Positions 1 through 6,078 are shown, counted from the first letter of the stretch. The stretch: 6,078 nucleotides of DNA from Gemmatimonadaceae bacterium (GCA_025453855.1 JALOPO010000172.1:1-6078), one strand, 5' to 3'. Numbers and translations are program-made. The notes: generated by a model from the sequence alone, not told the origin.

Positions 1-706
1 GATGGCCGTCGTCTTCGGCCTCGTCTCGCTCACCATCCGCGCCGACCAGATCATCGCCGGCACCGCCATCACGCTCCTCGGGCTCGGCCTCACCGGCGCA
101 CTCAACCGCGTGCTGTTCGGCGAGCGCGGGCCCGGGCTCGAGCTCCCGACGCTGGCACCGGTCGCGATCCCGGGACTGGCGCAGCTCCCGATCATCGGGA
201 GCGCGCTCTTCCGCCAACCGCTCCCGACCTATCTCGCGTACGCCGCGATCGGCATCGCCTGGTGGTGGCTCTTCCGCACCCACGGCGGCCTCGCGCTCCG
301 CGCCACCGGCGAGAACCCCGACGCGGTCCGCGCCGCCGGACTCGCCCCGGCGCGACAGCAGTGGGCCGGCCTGCTCGCGGGGGGGCTCGGCGCTGGCCTT
401 GCCGGCGGAACGCTCGTCCTCGCGCAGGTGGGCACCTTCACCGAGGCGATGTCGGCCGGACGCGGCTTCGTCGCGATCGCCATCGTCGCCCTCGGCCGCT
501 GGCATCCGGGCGGGGCGGCGCTCGCCGCGCTCGTCTTCGGGGCCGCCAGTGCGCTGCAGTACACGCTGCAGTCGGCCGGGTCGACGCTCCCGTACCAGCT
601 CTTCCTCGCGCTCCCGTACGCGCTCACGCTGGTGGCGCTGGCGATCGCATCCGGGCGCTACCGCGGGCCGGCCGCGCTCGGACGCCGGCAGCCGCTGCGC
701 GCCTGA
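1..706 (+). CDS. ABC transporter permease, nucleoside/simple-sugar type (NupQ/YufQ-like), 5' truncated
   Basis: This is the C-terminal 234 or so residues of an inner-membrane permease of the branched-chain-type ABC importer superfamily (BPD_transp_2), in the subgroup importing nucleosides or simple sugars. Family hallmarks are visible in order: a conserved segment with RADQIIAGTAITLLGLGLTG near the left end, a periplasmic loop (LPIIGSALF), the cytoplasmic coupling region FRTHGGLALRATGENPDAVRAAGL that contacts the ATPase, a glycine-rich helix, and MSAGRGFVAIAIVALGRWHPGGA near the end. About five hydrophobic helices remain. NupQ-type proteins are about 300-320 residues, so roughly 75-90 N-terminal residues should lie upstream. 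The ATG at position 2 falls inside the conserved region and is not the start. The stop is TGA at 704-706. Partner genes (binding lipoprotein, duplicated ATPase, NupP-like permease) would be expected to the left of the window. The exact substrate (nucleoside or sugar) cannot be read from this fragment. Confidence 0.88.
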   Translation, partial: MAVVFGLVSLTIRADQIIAGTAITLLGLGLTGALNRVLFGERGPGLELPTLAPVAIPGLAQLPIIGSALFRQPLPTYLAYAAIGIAWWWLFRTHGGLALRATGENPDAVRAAGLAPARQQWAGLLAGGLGAGLAGGTLVLAQVGTFTEAMSAGRGFVAIAIVALGRWHPGGAALAALVFGAASALQYTLQSAGSTLPYQLFLALPYALTLVALAIASGRYRGPAALGRRQPLRA

Positions 707-743
707 GCCGTCACGCGCCTCACACCGGCGCTCGGGGAGGCGG

Positions 744-761
744 ATGCGCGCCGTGGCGCAT
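744..761. repeat. Small inverted repeat beside the terminator hairpin
   Basis: ATGCGC (744-749) pairs perfectly with GCGCAT (756-761) around a 6-nt loop, GCCGTG. It sits directly against the larger hairpin at 762-799, in the gap between two convergent genes. It may add to termination of leftward transcripts, which reach it after the large hairpin. In DNA this GC-rich, a 6-bp stem could also occur by chance. Confidence 0.3.
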
Positions 762-799
762 GCGACCGCGCCGGCTCAGCGACGAGCCGGCGCGGTCGC
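762..799. terminator. Perfect 16-bp hairpin between convergent genes, probable bidirectional terminator
   Basis: The arm 762-777 is the exact reverse complement of 784-799, with a 6-nt loop (AGCGAC) at 778-783. The stem is 16 bp with no mismatch and almost entirely G/C. It lies just beyond the rightward permease gene (stop at 706) and straddles the predicted TGA (776-778) of the leftward hydrolase gene, so it can serve both transcripts. Neither side has a T-tract, so it is not a textbook intrinsic terminator. A very stable hairpin without U-run, acting as terminator or 3'-end protector, is a reasonable inference for high-GC genomes. Its position also supports 776 as the true end of the hydrolase gene. 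Confidence 0.6.
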
Positions 800-2322
800 G
801 GGGGTTCCCTCCACACCGCCCGCGCCCGGCATCGCCCACGTGCGCTCGTCCCAGAAGGCGAAGCGCGGATCCTCGAACGCATCGTGGCGCGTGATCCCGC
901 CGAACAGGAACGCGTCGCCCGCGGATCGCGCACGCCGAACGCCTTGAGCCGGACGCGCGCGCGCACCGCCGCCGGAAAGACATCGGTGGTGACGACGGCG
1001 TTCACCCATCGCCCTGCCGTCCCGTCGCGTGGCGACATGGCCTCGGCCCACGCCTGATCGGTGACGGTGAGCAGCGTCCCGCGCGGCACGAGGTCGAGCG
1101 CGCGACGCTCCCCCGATTCGACGTAGGGATGCACCATCGCGCCGTAGTAGCGCACCGACGTGTCGCGCAGGAGCGCGGGGACCACGTGCGCCGCCACGTC
1201 GTGCACCGGCGCCGCCGCCGCCATGTGGATGATGCGATCGACAGGCAGCGTGGGATGCGTGGTGAGTGCGCGGTCGATCACGAGCGTCCCCATGCTGAAG
1301 CCGGCCATCGTCACGCGACGCGTGCAGCCGACGGTGGAGGCGCGATCGGGACAGTCGGCGCGCAGCAGCGCGGCGAGCGAGTCGAGGAGCACCGCGATCG
1401 CGCCGCGCCGCGCGCCGCCCGATGTGCCGGTGTGCTGCCCGGCGAGCGCCGGGATGCTGTCCAGGAAGCCCGCCACGGCGCGGCGTTCGAGCGCGTGGAA
1501 CGGCCCGGCACCGAAGCCCTCCATGAACGGCGCCGTCACCAGCTTGGGGAGCGCCGTCACCACGCCGATCGCGACGCGCGCGGCATCGCGATGCCACGGC
1601 ACGTGATGCGCGCCGACCGCGAGCTGCAGCGCGTCGCGCGCGATCGCCGACGTGTCGTCGAGCCGCGCGCGCTCGATCGCGAGGGCACGCCGGCGTGCGC
1701 GATCGACGCCGGGGAGCGGACAGCGCTCCATGCCGGGGAGTCGCCCGTGCGCATCGTCACGCAGGCGGCGATGGATGGCGCGGCAGTAGTCGAGGAGCTG
1801 GTGCGCCCACGACGAGGGGGCGCGGCCGATGGAGCGCGCGAGGTCGCCGACGTACACGAGCGGCACGGTGAGCGTGCCGAGCACCGGACCCATGTCCTCG
1901 CCGGCGCGACGCGCGACGAGGTGCTCGCCGGTGGCCGACCAGAGCGAGGCGTCCCAGCTGATGAAGACCGGGTGATATCCCGCCGCGATGACGCGCGGCG
2001 CGAGCCGCTGCGCGAGCGCCCGCGCCGCGCGGTGCGACGTCACGCCGCCGTGCGCGTGCAGGAGTACGCGGCGCTCGGGGGCACGGCGCAGCGCCGTCAT
2101 GATCGTGCCGACCTGTCGGCCGAGTGCCGTGTCGTCGAGCGCCTCGCCGGTCACGCGGCCGCGTGCCGCGATCTCCGCCGGCGCGAGCGTGCGCACCGCG
2201 CCGCCCGTGGCATCGACGTGGAGCAGGTGCGGCACGAGGTCGACGGCACCCGGTCGCGCCGCACAGGCGCTCGCGGCGATCGCGAGCACGAGCATGCGGA
2301 GGGGACGACCGAACGTGCGCAC
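776..2322 (-). CDS. Putative alpha/beta-hydrolase lipoprotein (esterase/lipase-like), frameshifted near 918-920
   Basis: Predicted envelope-anchored hydrolase of the alpha/beta fold; the substrate is unknown. With the GTG start at 2320-2322, residues 1-20 form a lipoprotein signal (MRTFGRPLR, then LVLAIAASA-C20) with Ala at +2, which would suit outer-membrane sorting. An HGG segment (HAHGG, residues 89-93) and a strand ending in FISWD (to about 124) match the N-terminal half of the fold. A large insertion of about 200 residues follows. The nucleophile elbow is GFSMG, with Ser343. Asp422 (LTVTDQ) is a candidate acid. After codon 468 the reading frame breaks. The frame that makes sense continues as GDAFLFGGITRHDAFEDPRFAFW and ends at TGA 776-778, giving about 515 residues. 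Its RHDAFEDPRF stretch (His about 480) fits the catalytic histidine. Without correction, the frame runs to a TAG at 658-660 through an Arg/Ser/Ala-rich tail that overlaps the permease gene. GTG 2335-2337, overlapping the upstream stop, is an alternative start; ATG 2293-2295 would leave too short a signal peptide. The gene is second in an operon with the lipoprotein gene at 2331-3356. Confidence 0.75.
918..920 (-). other. Apparent one-base deletion (frameshift) in hydrolase gene
   Basis: On the minus strand, the codons GAT-CCG-CGG-GCG-ACG stay in the upstream frame and soon give an implausible Arg/Ser-rich peptide. Adding one G to the GGG run (918-920) gives GAT-CCG-CGG-GGC-GAC, read as D-P-R-G-D. 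This joins two protein-like segments without a gap: LKAFGVRDPR before and GDAFLFGGITRHDAFEDPRF after. The exact base cannot be fixed; anywhere around 916-924 would do. With one added base, the length from 2322 to 776 becomes an exact multiple of three. It is either a homopolymer sequencing or assembly error, or a real inactivating mutation. Confidence 0.75.
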
Positions 2323-2330
2323 GCGGCGCG

Positions 2331-3356
2331 TCAGCACCCCGTGTAGGCGCTCGACCACGCGATGCGCCACTCGCCCGGACGCGTGCGCTCGAGCGTCTCG
2401 AGGCGCGTCCCGTCGCCGAAGTCGAGGCCGAGGAAGAGCAGCGGCGCACCGTCGCGTGCGGGGAGCGTGACGGCGCCGAGCAGGTCGACCGAGACCAGTT
2501 CGTCCTCGGGGACGTACTGCCGCTCCTTCCACGCGATCGTGAAGGCGCGTGCACCGGGCGCGCGCTCGAGGATGAGCGTGGTGCGCTCCGCGCGCGGGTC
2601 GGCCTCGGCGTTGATGCGCCGTTCGAGCACCGCGATCACGAGCTCCGTGCGGTCGGCGAGCAGCGCGCGGCGCGCCTCGAGCACCGCGAACGGCACGCGC
2701 GCGAGCGTCCCGGCCGAGTCGCTGCCGAGCGTCGCGGCGGCGCGGATCACGTCGGCGATCATGCGCGACGAATCGCGCATCGCGAGCGTCCCGCCCGCCT
2801 CGAGCGGCAGCGGTGTGGCGACGCCGCGGGCGAGCGCGAAGCGCCACGCACCGCTGCTCGCGTCGTCGCGGCGGAGCGGGAGCTCGGGCCAGGCGTCGCA
2901 GCCGGGCGCGGGCGCCGACTGCGCGGCCGGGGAGTAGCCGCCGATCGACGCACGTCCCACGAGCCCCGATGGGCCGAAGAGCTCCACCGACGCCGGCGCC
3001 GCGCCATCGGGGAGCGGGGCGCGCGTCGGTGCCGGCACGCTGTCGTCGGCCACGCGCGGGAGCACGACCTGCACGATCCCGGGGTCGCCGGGCACGTACA
3101 CCACCGGCCCGGCCGCGCCGCTCCAGCCACGATCGTCCACCGGGCGCTGCGAATCGACCGGGGTGAGCGCGGTGTCGCTGGCGATGGGGAGCGTGCTGTC
3201 ACGCGCCGGCACCGGCTTGTCGCGACCGCACGCCGCGAGCGCGAGTCCGGCACCGCACACGACCCGTCGCACGACGGCGCGCGGCGACGCATGCGGTGCG
3301 GTGCGCGGCACGACGTGGCCTGCGGCGTGATCGATCGTCGGCCCGGGTGGCGACAT
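2331..3356 (-). CDS. Unrecognised lipoprotein, 341 residues
   Basis: Predicted secreted, lipid-anchored protein of unknown function; I do not recognise its family. The ATG at 3354-3356 gives a long n-region (about 26 residues with His, Pro and Arg), then RAVVRRVVCGAGLALAAC, where LAAC is a good lipobox and Cys43 the lipid-anchored residue, with Gly at +2. An internal GTG start about 15-28 residues before Cys43 would give a more usual signal length, but the -10-like element upstream of the ATG favours the ATG. After Cys43 comes a Thr/Pro/Asp-rich linker to about residue 75, then a globular region with several short beta-like stretches (PVVYVPGDPGIVQVVLP, ELVIAVLERRI, APLLFLGLDFGD). Only two cysteines remain in the mature part, Cys153 (APGCDAW) and the very last residue, Cys341, so a disulfide closing the C-terminus is possible. 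The gene ends at TGA 2331-2333, which overlaps or lies within 8 nt of the start of the hydrolase gene, implying co-translation. It is divergent from the transporter gene at 3456. Confidence 0.75.
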   Translation of the reverse strand: MSPPGPTIDHAAGHVVPRTAPHASPRAVVRRVVCGAGLALAACGRDKPVPARDSTLPIASDTALTPVDSQRPVDDRGWSGAAGPVVYVPGDPGIVQVVLPRVADDSVPAPTRAPLPDGAAPASVELFGPSGLVGRASIGGYSPAAQSAPAPGCDAWPELPLRRDDASSGAWRFALARGVATPLPLEAGGTLAMRDSSRMIADVIRAAATLGSDSAGTLARVPFAVLEARRALLADRTELVIAVLERRINAEADPRAERTTLILERAPGARAFTIAWKERQYVPEDELVSVDLLGAVTLPARDGAPLLFLGLDFGDGTRLETLERTRPGEWRIAWSSAYTGC

Positions 3357-3455
3357 GGCGCCAAACTTACCCCCGAGCGATCGTCCAGCCGCACCGGCCA
3401 CGTGGGCAGGGCCGAACGCCGCGTCGTGCCAGCCTCCTCCCCAGACCCGCGCCTC
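3357..3455. other. Divergent intergenic region
   Basis: This stretch of about 100 bp separates the leftward lipoprotein operon from the rightward transporter-acyltransferase pair and must hold both promoters. Only the leftward -10-like hexamer (3364-3369) is recognisable. I found no TANNNT hexamer, clear -35 or inverted-repeat operator for the rightward genes. If the transporter starts at GTG 3402 or 3426 instead of 3456, the region is shorter still. Confidence 0.5.
3364..3369 (-). promoter_or_regulatory. -10-like hexamer TAAGTT, possible leaderless promoter of the lipoprotein operon
   Basis: Read on the minus strand, TAAGTT is followed by seven bases (TGGCGCC) and then the ATG at 3356. It fits the TANNNT -10 pattern, and at this distance transcription would begin at or next to the ATG, giving a leaderless mRNA. 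The surrounding DNA is almost pure G/C, so an A/T-containing hexamer placed here stands out. No Shine-Dalgarno sequence sits close to the ATG; a GGGGG run lies just upstream of the hexamer, too far from the ATG for normal spacing. No convincing -35 was found. Confidence 0.4.
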
Positions 3456-4847
3456 GTGTCCCGACCGCTCCCCGCCGCCCGCCGCACGCTCCTCGATCGC
3501 CTCGGCCTGCATCGTCCCGAGCTGCGCGCCTGGGCGATGTACGACTGGGGGATCTCGGCGATGCAGTCGGTCATCATGACCGCGGTCTTCCCGATCTTCT
3601 ACCTGAAGGTCGCCGCCGGCGACGTGCCCGAGGCGCGTGCCGCGACCTGGTACGGCTACATCAACACCATCGCCGCCGTCCTCATCGCCCTGCTCTCGCC
3701 GGTGCTCGGTGCCCTGGCCGACTTCCGCGCCGCCAAGAAGCGCTTCCTCAGCGCCTTCATGCTCCTCGGCGTGGGCGCGACGCTGGCGATGTTCTTCGTC
3801 TCCCGCGGCGAGCTGGTCTACGCGTCGGCATGCTTCATCGTCTCGCTCGCGGCGAGCAGCGGGAGCATGACGTTCTACGAGTCGCTCCTGCCGCACATCG
3901 CCACCGAGGACGAGATCGACCGCGTCTCGACCGCCGGTTACGCCTTCGGCTACATCGGCGGCGGCGTGCTGCTCGCGATCGTGCTCGCGATCATCCAGTT
4001 CCCGGGCCTCCTCGGCCTCCCGCAGGGCCCCGGGCTCACCGCCGATCAGGCCTCGCTGCCGGCGCGCATCGGCTTCGTGCTCACGGGGCTCTGGTGGCTC
4101 GGCTTCTCCCTGCCGGTGCTGCGACGCGTGGCCGAGCCGCCGGCGGGGCTCGAGGCGACCGAGAGTGAACGCGCCAACCCGATCCGCGCGTCGTTCGCGC
4201 GCCTCGGCCACACGCTCCGCGACCTGCGCCGCTTCCGGCAGGCCTTCCTGATGATGGTCGCCTTCACCGTCTACAACGACGGGATCCAGACGATCATCAA
4301 GATGGCGAGCGTCTACGGCACCGAGCTCCGGATCCCGCAGGGGAGCCTGATCGCGGCGATCCTCGTGGTGCAGTTCGTGGGCGTGCCGTGCGCCTTCCTC
4401 TTCGGCATGCTCGCCGGGCGCATCGGCGCCAAGCGGAGCGTCTATCTCGGGCTCCTCGCCTACACGGCGATCTGCATCTACGGCTACTTCATCGACAGCG
4501 CGCGCGACTTCTGGATCCTGGCCATCGCGGTGGGGCTGGTGCAGGGGGGAACGCAGGCGCTCAGCCGCTCGCTCTTCGCCACGCTCGTGCCGCGCGCCAA
4601 GAGCGGCGAGTTCTTCGGCTTCTTCAGCGTCTTCGAGAAGTTCGGCGGCGTGCTCGGTCCGCTCGCCTTCGCGGTGGCGGCGCAGCTGGCCGGGACGAGC
4701 CGTGTGGCGATCCTCTCGATCATCGTCTTCTTCGCGGTGGGGGCCTGGCTCCTCACGCGCGTCGACGAGCGGGCCGGCGCCGAGGCGGCGCGCGCGGCCG
4801 ACGCCGCGGCGGGGCGCGCGCGCGAGGCGACGGGGGCGGCCGCGTGA
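3456..4847 (+). CDS. UMF1-family (Atg22-like) MFS transporter
   Basis: Inner-membrane transporter of the major facilitator superfamily, in the UMF1/Atg22-like family (PF11700). About twelve hydrophobic helices can be traced over 463 residues, the usual size. Family signatures numbered from GTG 3456: ELRAWAMYDWGISA at the first helix (Tyr29-Asp30-Trp31); GALADFRAAKKR in the loop after helix 2, a motif-A equivalent; FTVYNDGIQTIIKMASVYG at helix 7 (Asn274-Asp275-Gly276); and VQGGTQALSRSLFATLVP at helix 10 (residues 362 on). Yeast Atg22 exports amino acids from the vacuole. Bacterial members are mostly uncharacterised, so the substrate is unknown. GTG 3456 was chosen because it leaves about 27 residues before the first helix; in-frame GTGs at 3402 and 3426 are possible, and none has a clear ribosome binding site. 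The C-terminus is an Ala/Arg/Glu-rich tail. Its TGA (4845-4847) overlaps the next gene's GTG (GTGA), so translation is coupled to the acyltransferase. Confidence 0.88.
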   Translation: MSRPLPAARRTLLDRLGLHRPELRAWAMYDWGISAMQSVIMTAVFPIFYLKVAAGDVPEARAATWYGYINTIAAVLIALLSPVLGALADFRAAKKRFLSAFMLLGVGATLAMFFVSRGELVYASACFIVSLAASSGSMTFYESLLPHIATEDEIDRVSTAGYAFGYIGGGVLLAIVLAIIQFPGLLGLPQGPGLTADQASLPARIGFVLTGLWWLGFSLPVLRRVAEPPAGLEATESERANPIRASFARLGHTLRDLRRFRQAFLMMVAFTVYNDGIQTIIKMASVYGTELRIPQGSLIAAILVVQFVGVPCAFLFGMLAGRIGAKRSVYLGLLAYTAICIYGYFIDSARDFWILAIAVGLVQGGTQALSRSLFATLVPRAKSGEFFGFFSVFEKFGGVLGPLAFAVAAQLAGTSRVAILSIIVFFAVGAWLLTRVDERAGAEAARAADAAAGRAREATGAAA

Positions 4848-6078
4848 GCGCGCTCGTCTACCGTGGCCTCTACCACGTGGCCGCGGTCGCGATGCGCTGG
4901 TACTACCGGCAGGTGGCGATCGACGGCGCCGAGCGCATCCCGCAGCGCGGCCCGGTGCTGCTCGTCGTGAACCATCCCAACGAGCTCGTCGACGCGCTCT
5001 TCGCCGGCCTCGCCGCGAAGCGGCAGCTCACCTTCACCGGCAAGGCGACGCTGTTCGCGAACCCGGTCGGCGGGGCGATCCTGCGGTACCTGCGGGTCGT
5101 GCCGCTGCGGCGCGCGAAGGACGAGGCGGCGCGCGATCCCACGGCGCCCGTCGATCCGCGTCGCAACGCCGAGGCCTTCGCCGCGATCCACGAGGCGCTC
5201 GCCGACGGCGAGGCGGTGCTCATCTTCCCGGAGGGGGTGAGCTGGGACGAGCCGCACCTGGCGCCGCTGCGCACGGGGGCGGCGCGCATCGCGCTGAGTG
5301 CGCGCAGCGACGGCGGCGTGCGCGGGTTGCGCATCGTCCCCGTGGGGATCAACTACGAGCGCAAGGACGGCGTGCGCTCGCGCGTGCTGGTGGAGGTGGG
5401 CGAGCCGCTCGACGTCGACGCGTGGCCGGACGACGACGTCGATGCGCTGACCGCCGAGCTCTCGCGCCGGCTGCACGCCGTGACGCTCAACTTCGACGAC
5501 GAGCATGCGGCCGACGACGCGCTCGACGTGGCGACGGTGCTCGCGAGCGTGAGCGACGAGGTCCGTCCACTCGGCGACGAGGCGCCGGTGGCGGCGATGG
5601 TCGCCGTGGCGCGCCGTGCGCACGCGCTGCGCCGCTCGCTCGCCGCCGGCACGCTCGCGCCGGGCGACGAGCAGGCGGTGCGGCGCGTGCAGCGTCGCCT
5701 CGTCGCGCTCCGTCGCATGACCGCGCTCGGCGCGCCGTTCGCGCTCTGGGGGCGCATCAACCACTGGCTCCCGTTCACGCTCGCCCGCACGATCGGCGCG
5801 CGCACCTCGACGGGGCGCACGCAGCCGGCGATGCACACCGTGCTGGCGGGGATCGCGCTGGTCCCGCTCTTCTACGTCGCGCAGACGTGGCTCGTGCATC
5901 GACTCACGGGGCTGCCGTGGTCGCTGCTCTACGCCGCGAGCCTGGTCCCCAGCGCGAGCTGGGACCTCTGGTTCAGCGACCGGTGGCGCCGCATGCGCCG
6001 GCGCGCGCGTGCGTGGGCCGTCTTCCGCGACGATCCCGCGCTGCAGGGGAAGCTCCGCGACGAGCTGTTCGCGCTGCG
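4844..6078 (+). CDS. PlsC-like glycerolipid acyltransferase (HX5D type) with C-terminal membrane helices, 3' truncated
   Basis: Predicted membrane-associated acyltransferase that transfers a fatty acyl group to glycerol-3-phosphate, dihydroxyacetone phosphate or a lysophospholipid. It starts at GTG 4844-4846, inside the transporter stop; the reading frame is open from there to the window edge (411 full codons). Motif I is VVNHPNELVDALF, with His44 and Asp50 separated by five residues (HX5D), as in the fungal Gpt2/Sct1 branch and related bacterial proteins, unlike the HX4D of classical PlsC. Next come FTGKATLF (residues 64-71) and VVPLRRAKDE (motif II region), a charged insertion rich in Asp/Pro/Arg, then LIFPEGVSWDEPHLAPLRTGAARIAL (motif III, FPEG at 128-131) and IVPVGINY (motif IV, 164-171). 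An Ala/Arg/Asp-rich helical region follows. Two likely membrane segments lie at about residues 330-350 and 357-375, the second ending near SWDLWF, then a basic stretch. The end of the protein is beyond 6078. A G-rich run before the start is the only hint of a ribosome binding site. Confidence 0.87.
   Translation, partial: MSALVYRGLYHVAAVAMRWYYRQVAIDGAERIPQRGPVLLVVNHPNELVDALFAGLAAKRQLTFTGKATLFANPVGGAILRYLRVVPLRRAKDEAARDPTAPVDPRRNAEAFAAIHEALADGEAVLIFPEGVSWDEPHLAPLRTGAARIALSARSDGGVRGLRIVPVGINYERKDGVRSRVLVEVGEPLDVDAWPDDDVDALTAELSRRLHAVTLNFDDEHAADDALDVATVLASVSDEVRPLGDEAPVAAMVAVARRAHALRRSLAAGTLAPGDEQAVRRVQRRLVALRRMTALGAPFALWGRINHWLPFTLARTIGARTSTGRTQPAMHTVLAGIALVPLFYVAQTWLVHRLTGLPWSLLYAASLVPSASWDLWFSDRWRRMRRRARAWAVFRDDPALQGKLRDELFAL

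Noticed and set aside
2..4. ATG at position 2 as the start of the permease
   Set aside because: It falls within a conserved segment of the family; roughly 75-90 residues should precede it, so the gene is cut by the window edge.
658..775. Uncorrected C-terminal tail of the hydrolase frame, reaching into the permease gene
   Set aside because: It is low-complexity Arg/Ser/Ala-rich sequence overlapping conserved coding sequence on the other strand. The alternative frame after 918 is far more protein-like.
910..930. Programmed -1 ribosomal frameshifting in the hydrolase gene
   Set aside because: There is no X-XXY-YYZ slippery heptamer at the junction and no obvious stimulatory structure immediately downstream. 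A missing base is the simpler explanation.
470..2290. Recurrent GCGATCGC-like palindromes scattered across the window as a possible repeat or binding-site family
   Set aside because: They fall inside coding sequence, are irregularly spaced, and are explained by common Ala-Ile and Arg-Ser codon pairs in GC-rich DNA.
1129..2346. Plus-strand open frame of 405 codons opposite the hydrolase
   Set aside because: It encodes an Arg/His/Glu-rich, low-complexity product. The minus strand encodes GFSMG and a signal peptide, so this is antisense shadow.
2124..3455. Long in-frame upstream extension of the transporter reading frame (about 440 residues)
   Set aside because: The translation is Arg/Ala/Gly/His-rich with no protein-like pattern and lies antisense to the two lipoprotein genes. 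The family starts just before the first membrane helix, near 3456.
3357..4211. Upstream in-frame extension of the lipoprotein gene on the minus strand
   Set aside because: It is antisense to the transporter and full of Glu/Arg/His repeats. The lipoprotein signal peptide needs a start near 3356.
4484..5899. Minus-strand open frame of 471 codons opposite the acyltransferase
   Set aside because: Its product is Arg/His/Glu-rich with no recognisable domain. The plus strand carries clear acyltransferase motifs, so this is a shadow frame typical of high GC.

Overview
The window is very GC-rich with strong G/C preference at third codon positions. It carries parts or all of five protein-coding genes and no sign of RNA genes, insertion sequences or CRISPR. 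The two predicted lipoproteins with N-terminal signal peptides, the frequent GTG starts and the general codon style suggest a diderm, high-GC bacterium. My best guess is Gemmatimonadota, but this rests on style and not on a marker gene.

Layout. (1) 1-706, + strand: the 3' part of an ABC-transporter membrane permease of the nucleoside/simple-sugar (NupQ/YufQ) type, cut by the left edge. (2) 707-799: a short convergent junction holding a perfect 16-bp hairpin that probably terminates both converging transcripts. (3) 776-3356, - strand: a two-gene operon. It is transcribed from 3356 leftward and encodes an unrecognised 341-residue lipoprotein, followed by a lipoprotein of the alpha/beta-hydrolase fold. 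As written, the hydrolase gene has a one-base frameshift near 918-920. The frameshift separates the GxSxG serine from the segment that most probably holds the catalytic histidine. (4) 3357-3455: a roughly 100-bp divergent intergenic region. It contains a TAAGTT -10-like hexamer just upstream of the lipoprotein ATG, spaced as expected for a leaderless transcript. (5) 3456-6078, + strand: a UMF1/Atg22-like major-facilitator transporter. It overlaps by four bases (GTGA) an HX5D-type glycerolipid acyltransferase with C-terminal membrane helices, which runs off the right edge.

How the genes may work together. The transporter and acyltransferase are almost certainly translated as a coupled pair. 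The pairing of a major-facilitator transporter with a PlsC-type acyltransferase recalls the LplT-Aas lysophospholipid flippase/acyltransferase system, although the transporter belongs to a different family. The divergent operon encodes an envelope-anchored putative esterase/lipase. One speculative reading is an envelope-lipid locus in which the hydrolase releases lysolipid or fatty acid, the transporter moves a lipid-related substrate, and the acyltransferase re-acylates it. The permease at the left end belongs to an unrelated nucleoside-uptake operon.

The two main points for a second look are the frameshift in the hydrolase and the coupled UMF1-acyltransferase pair.
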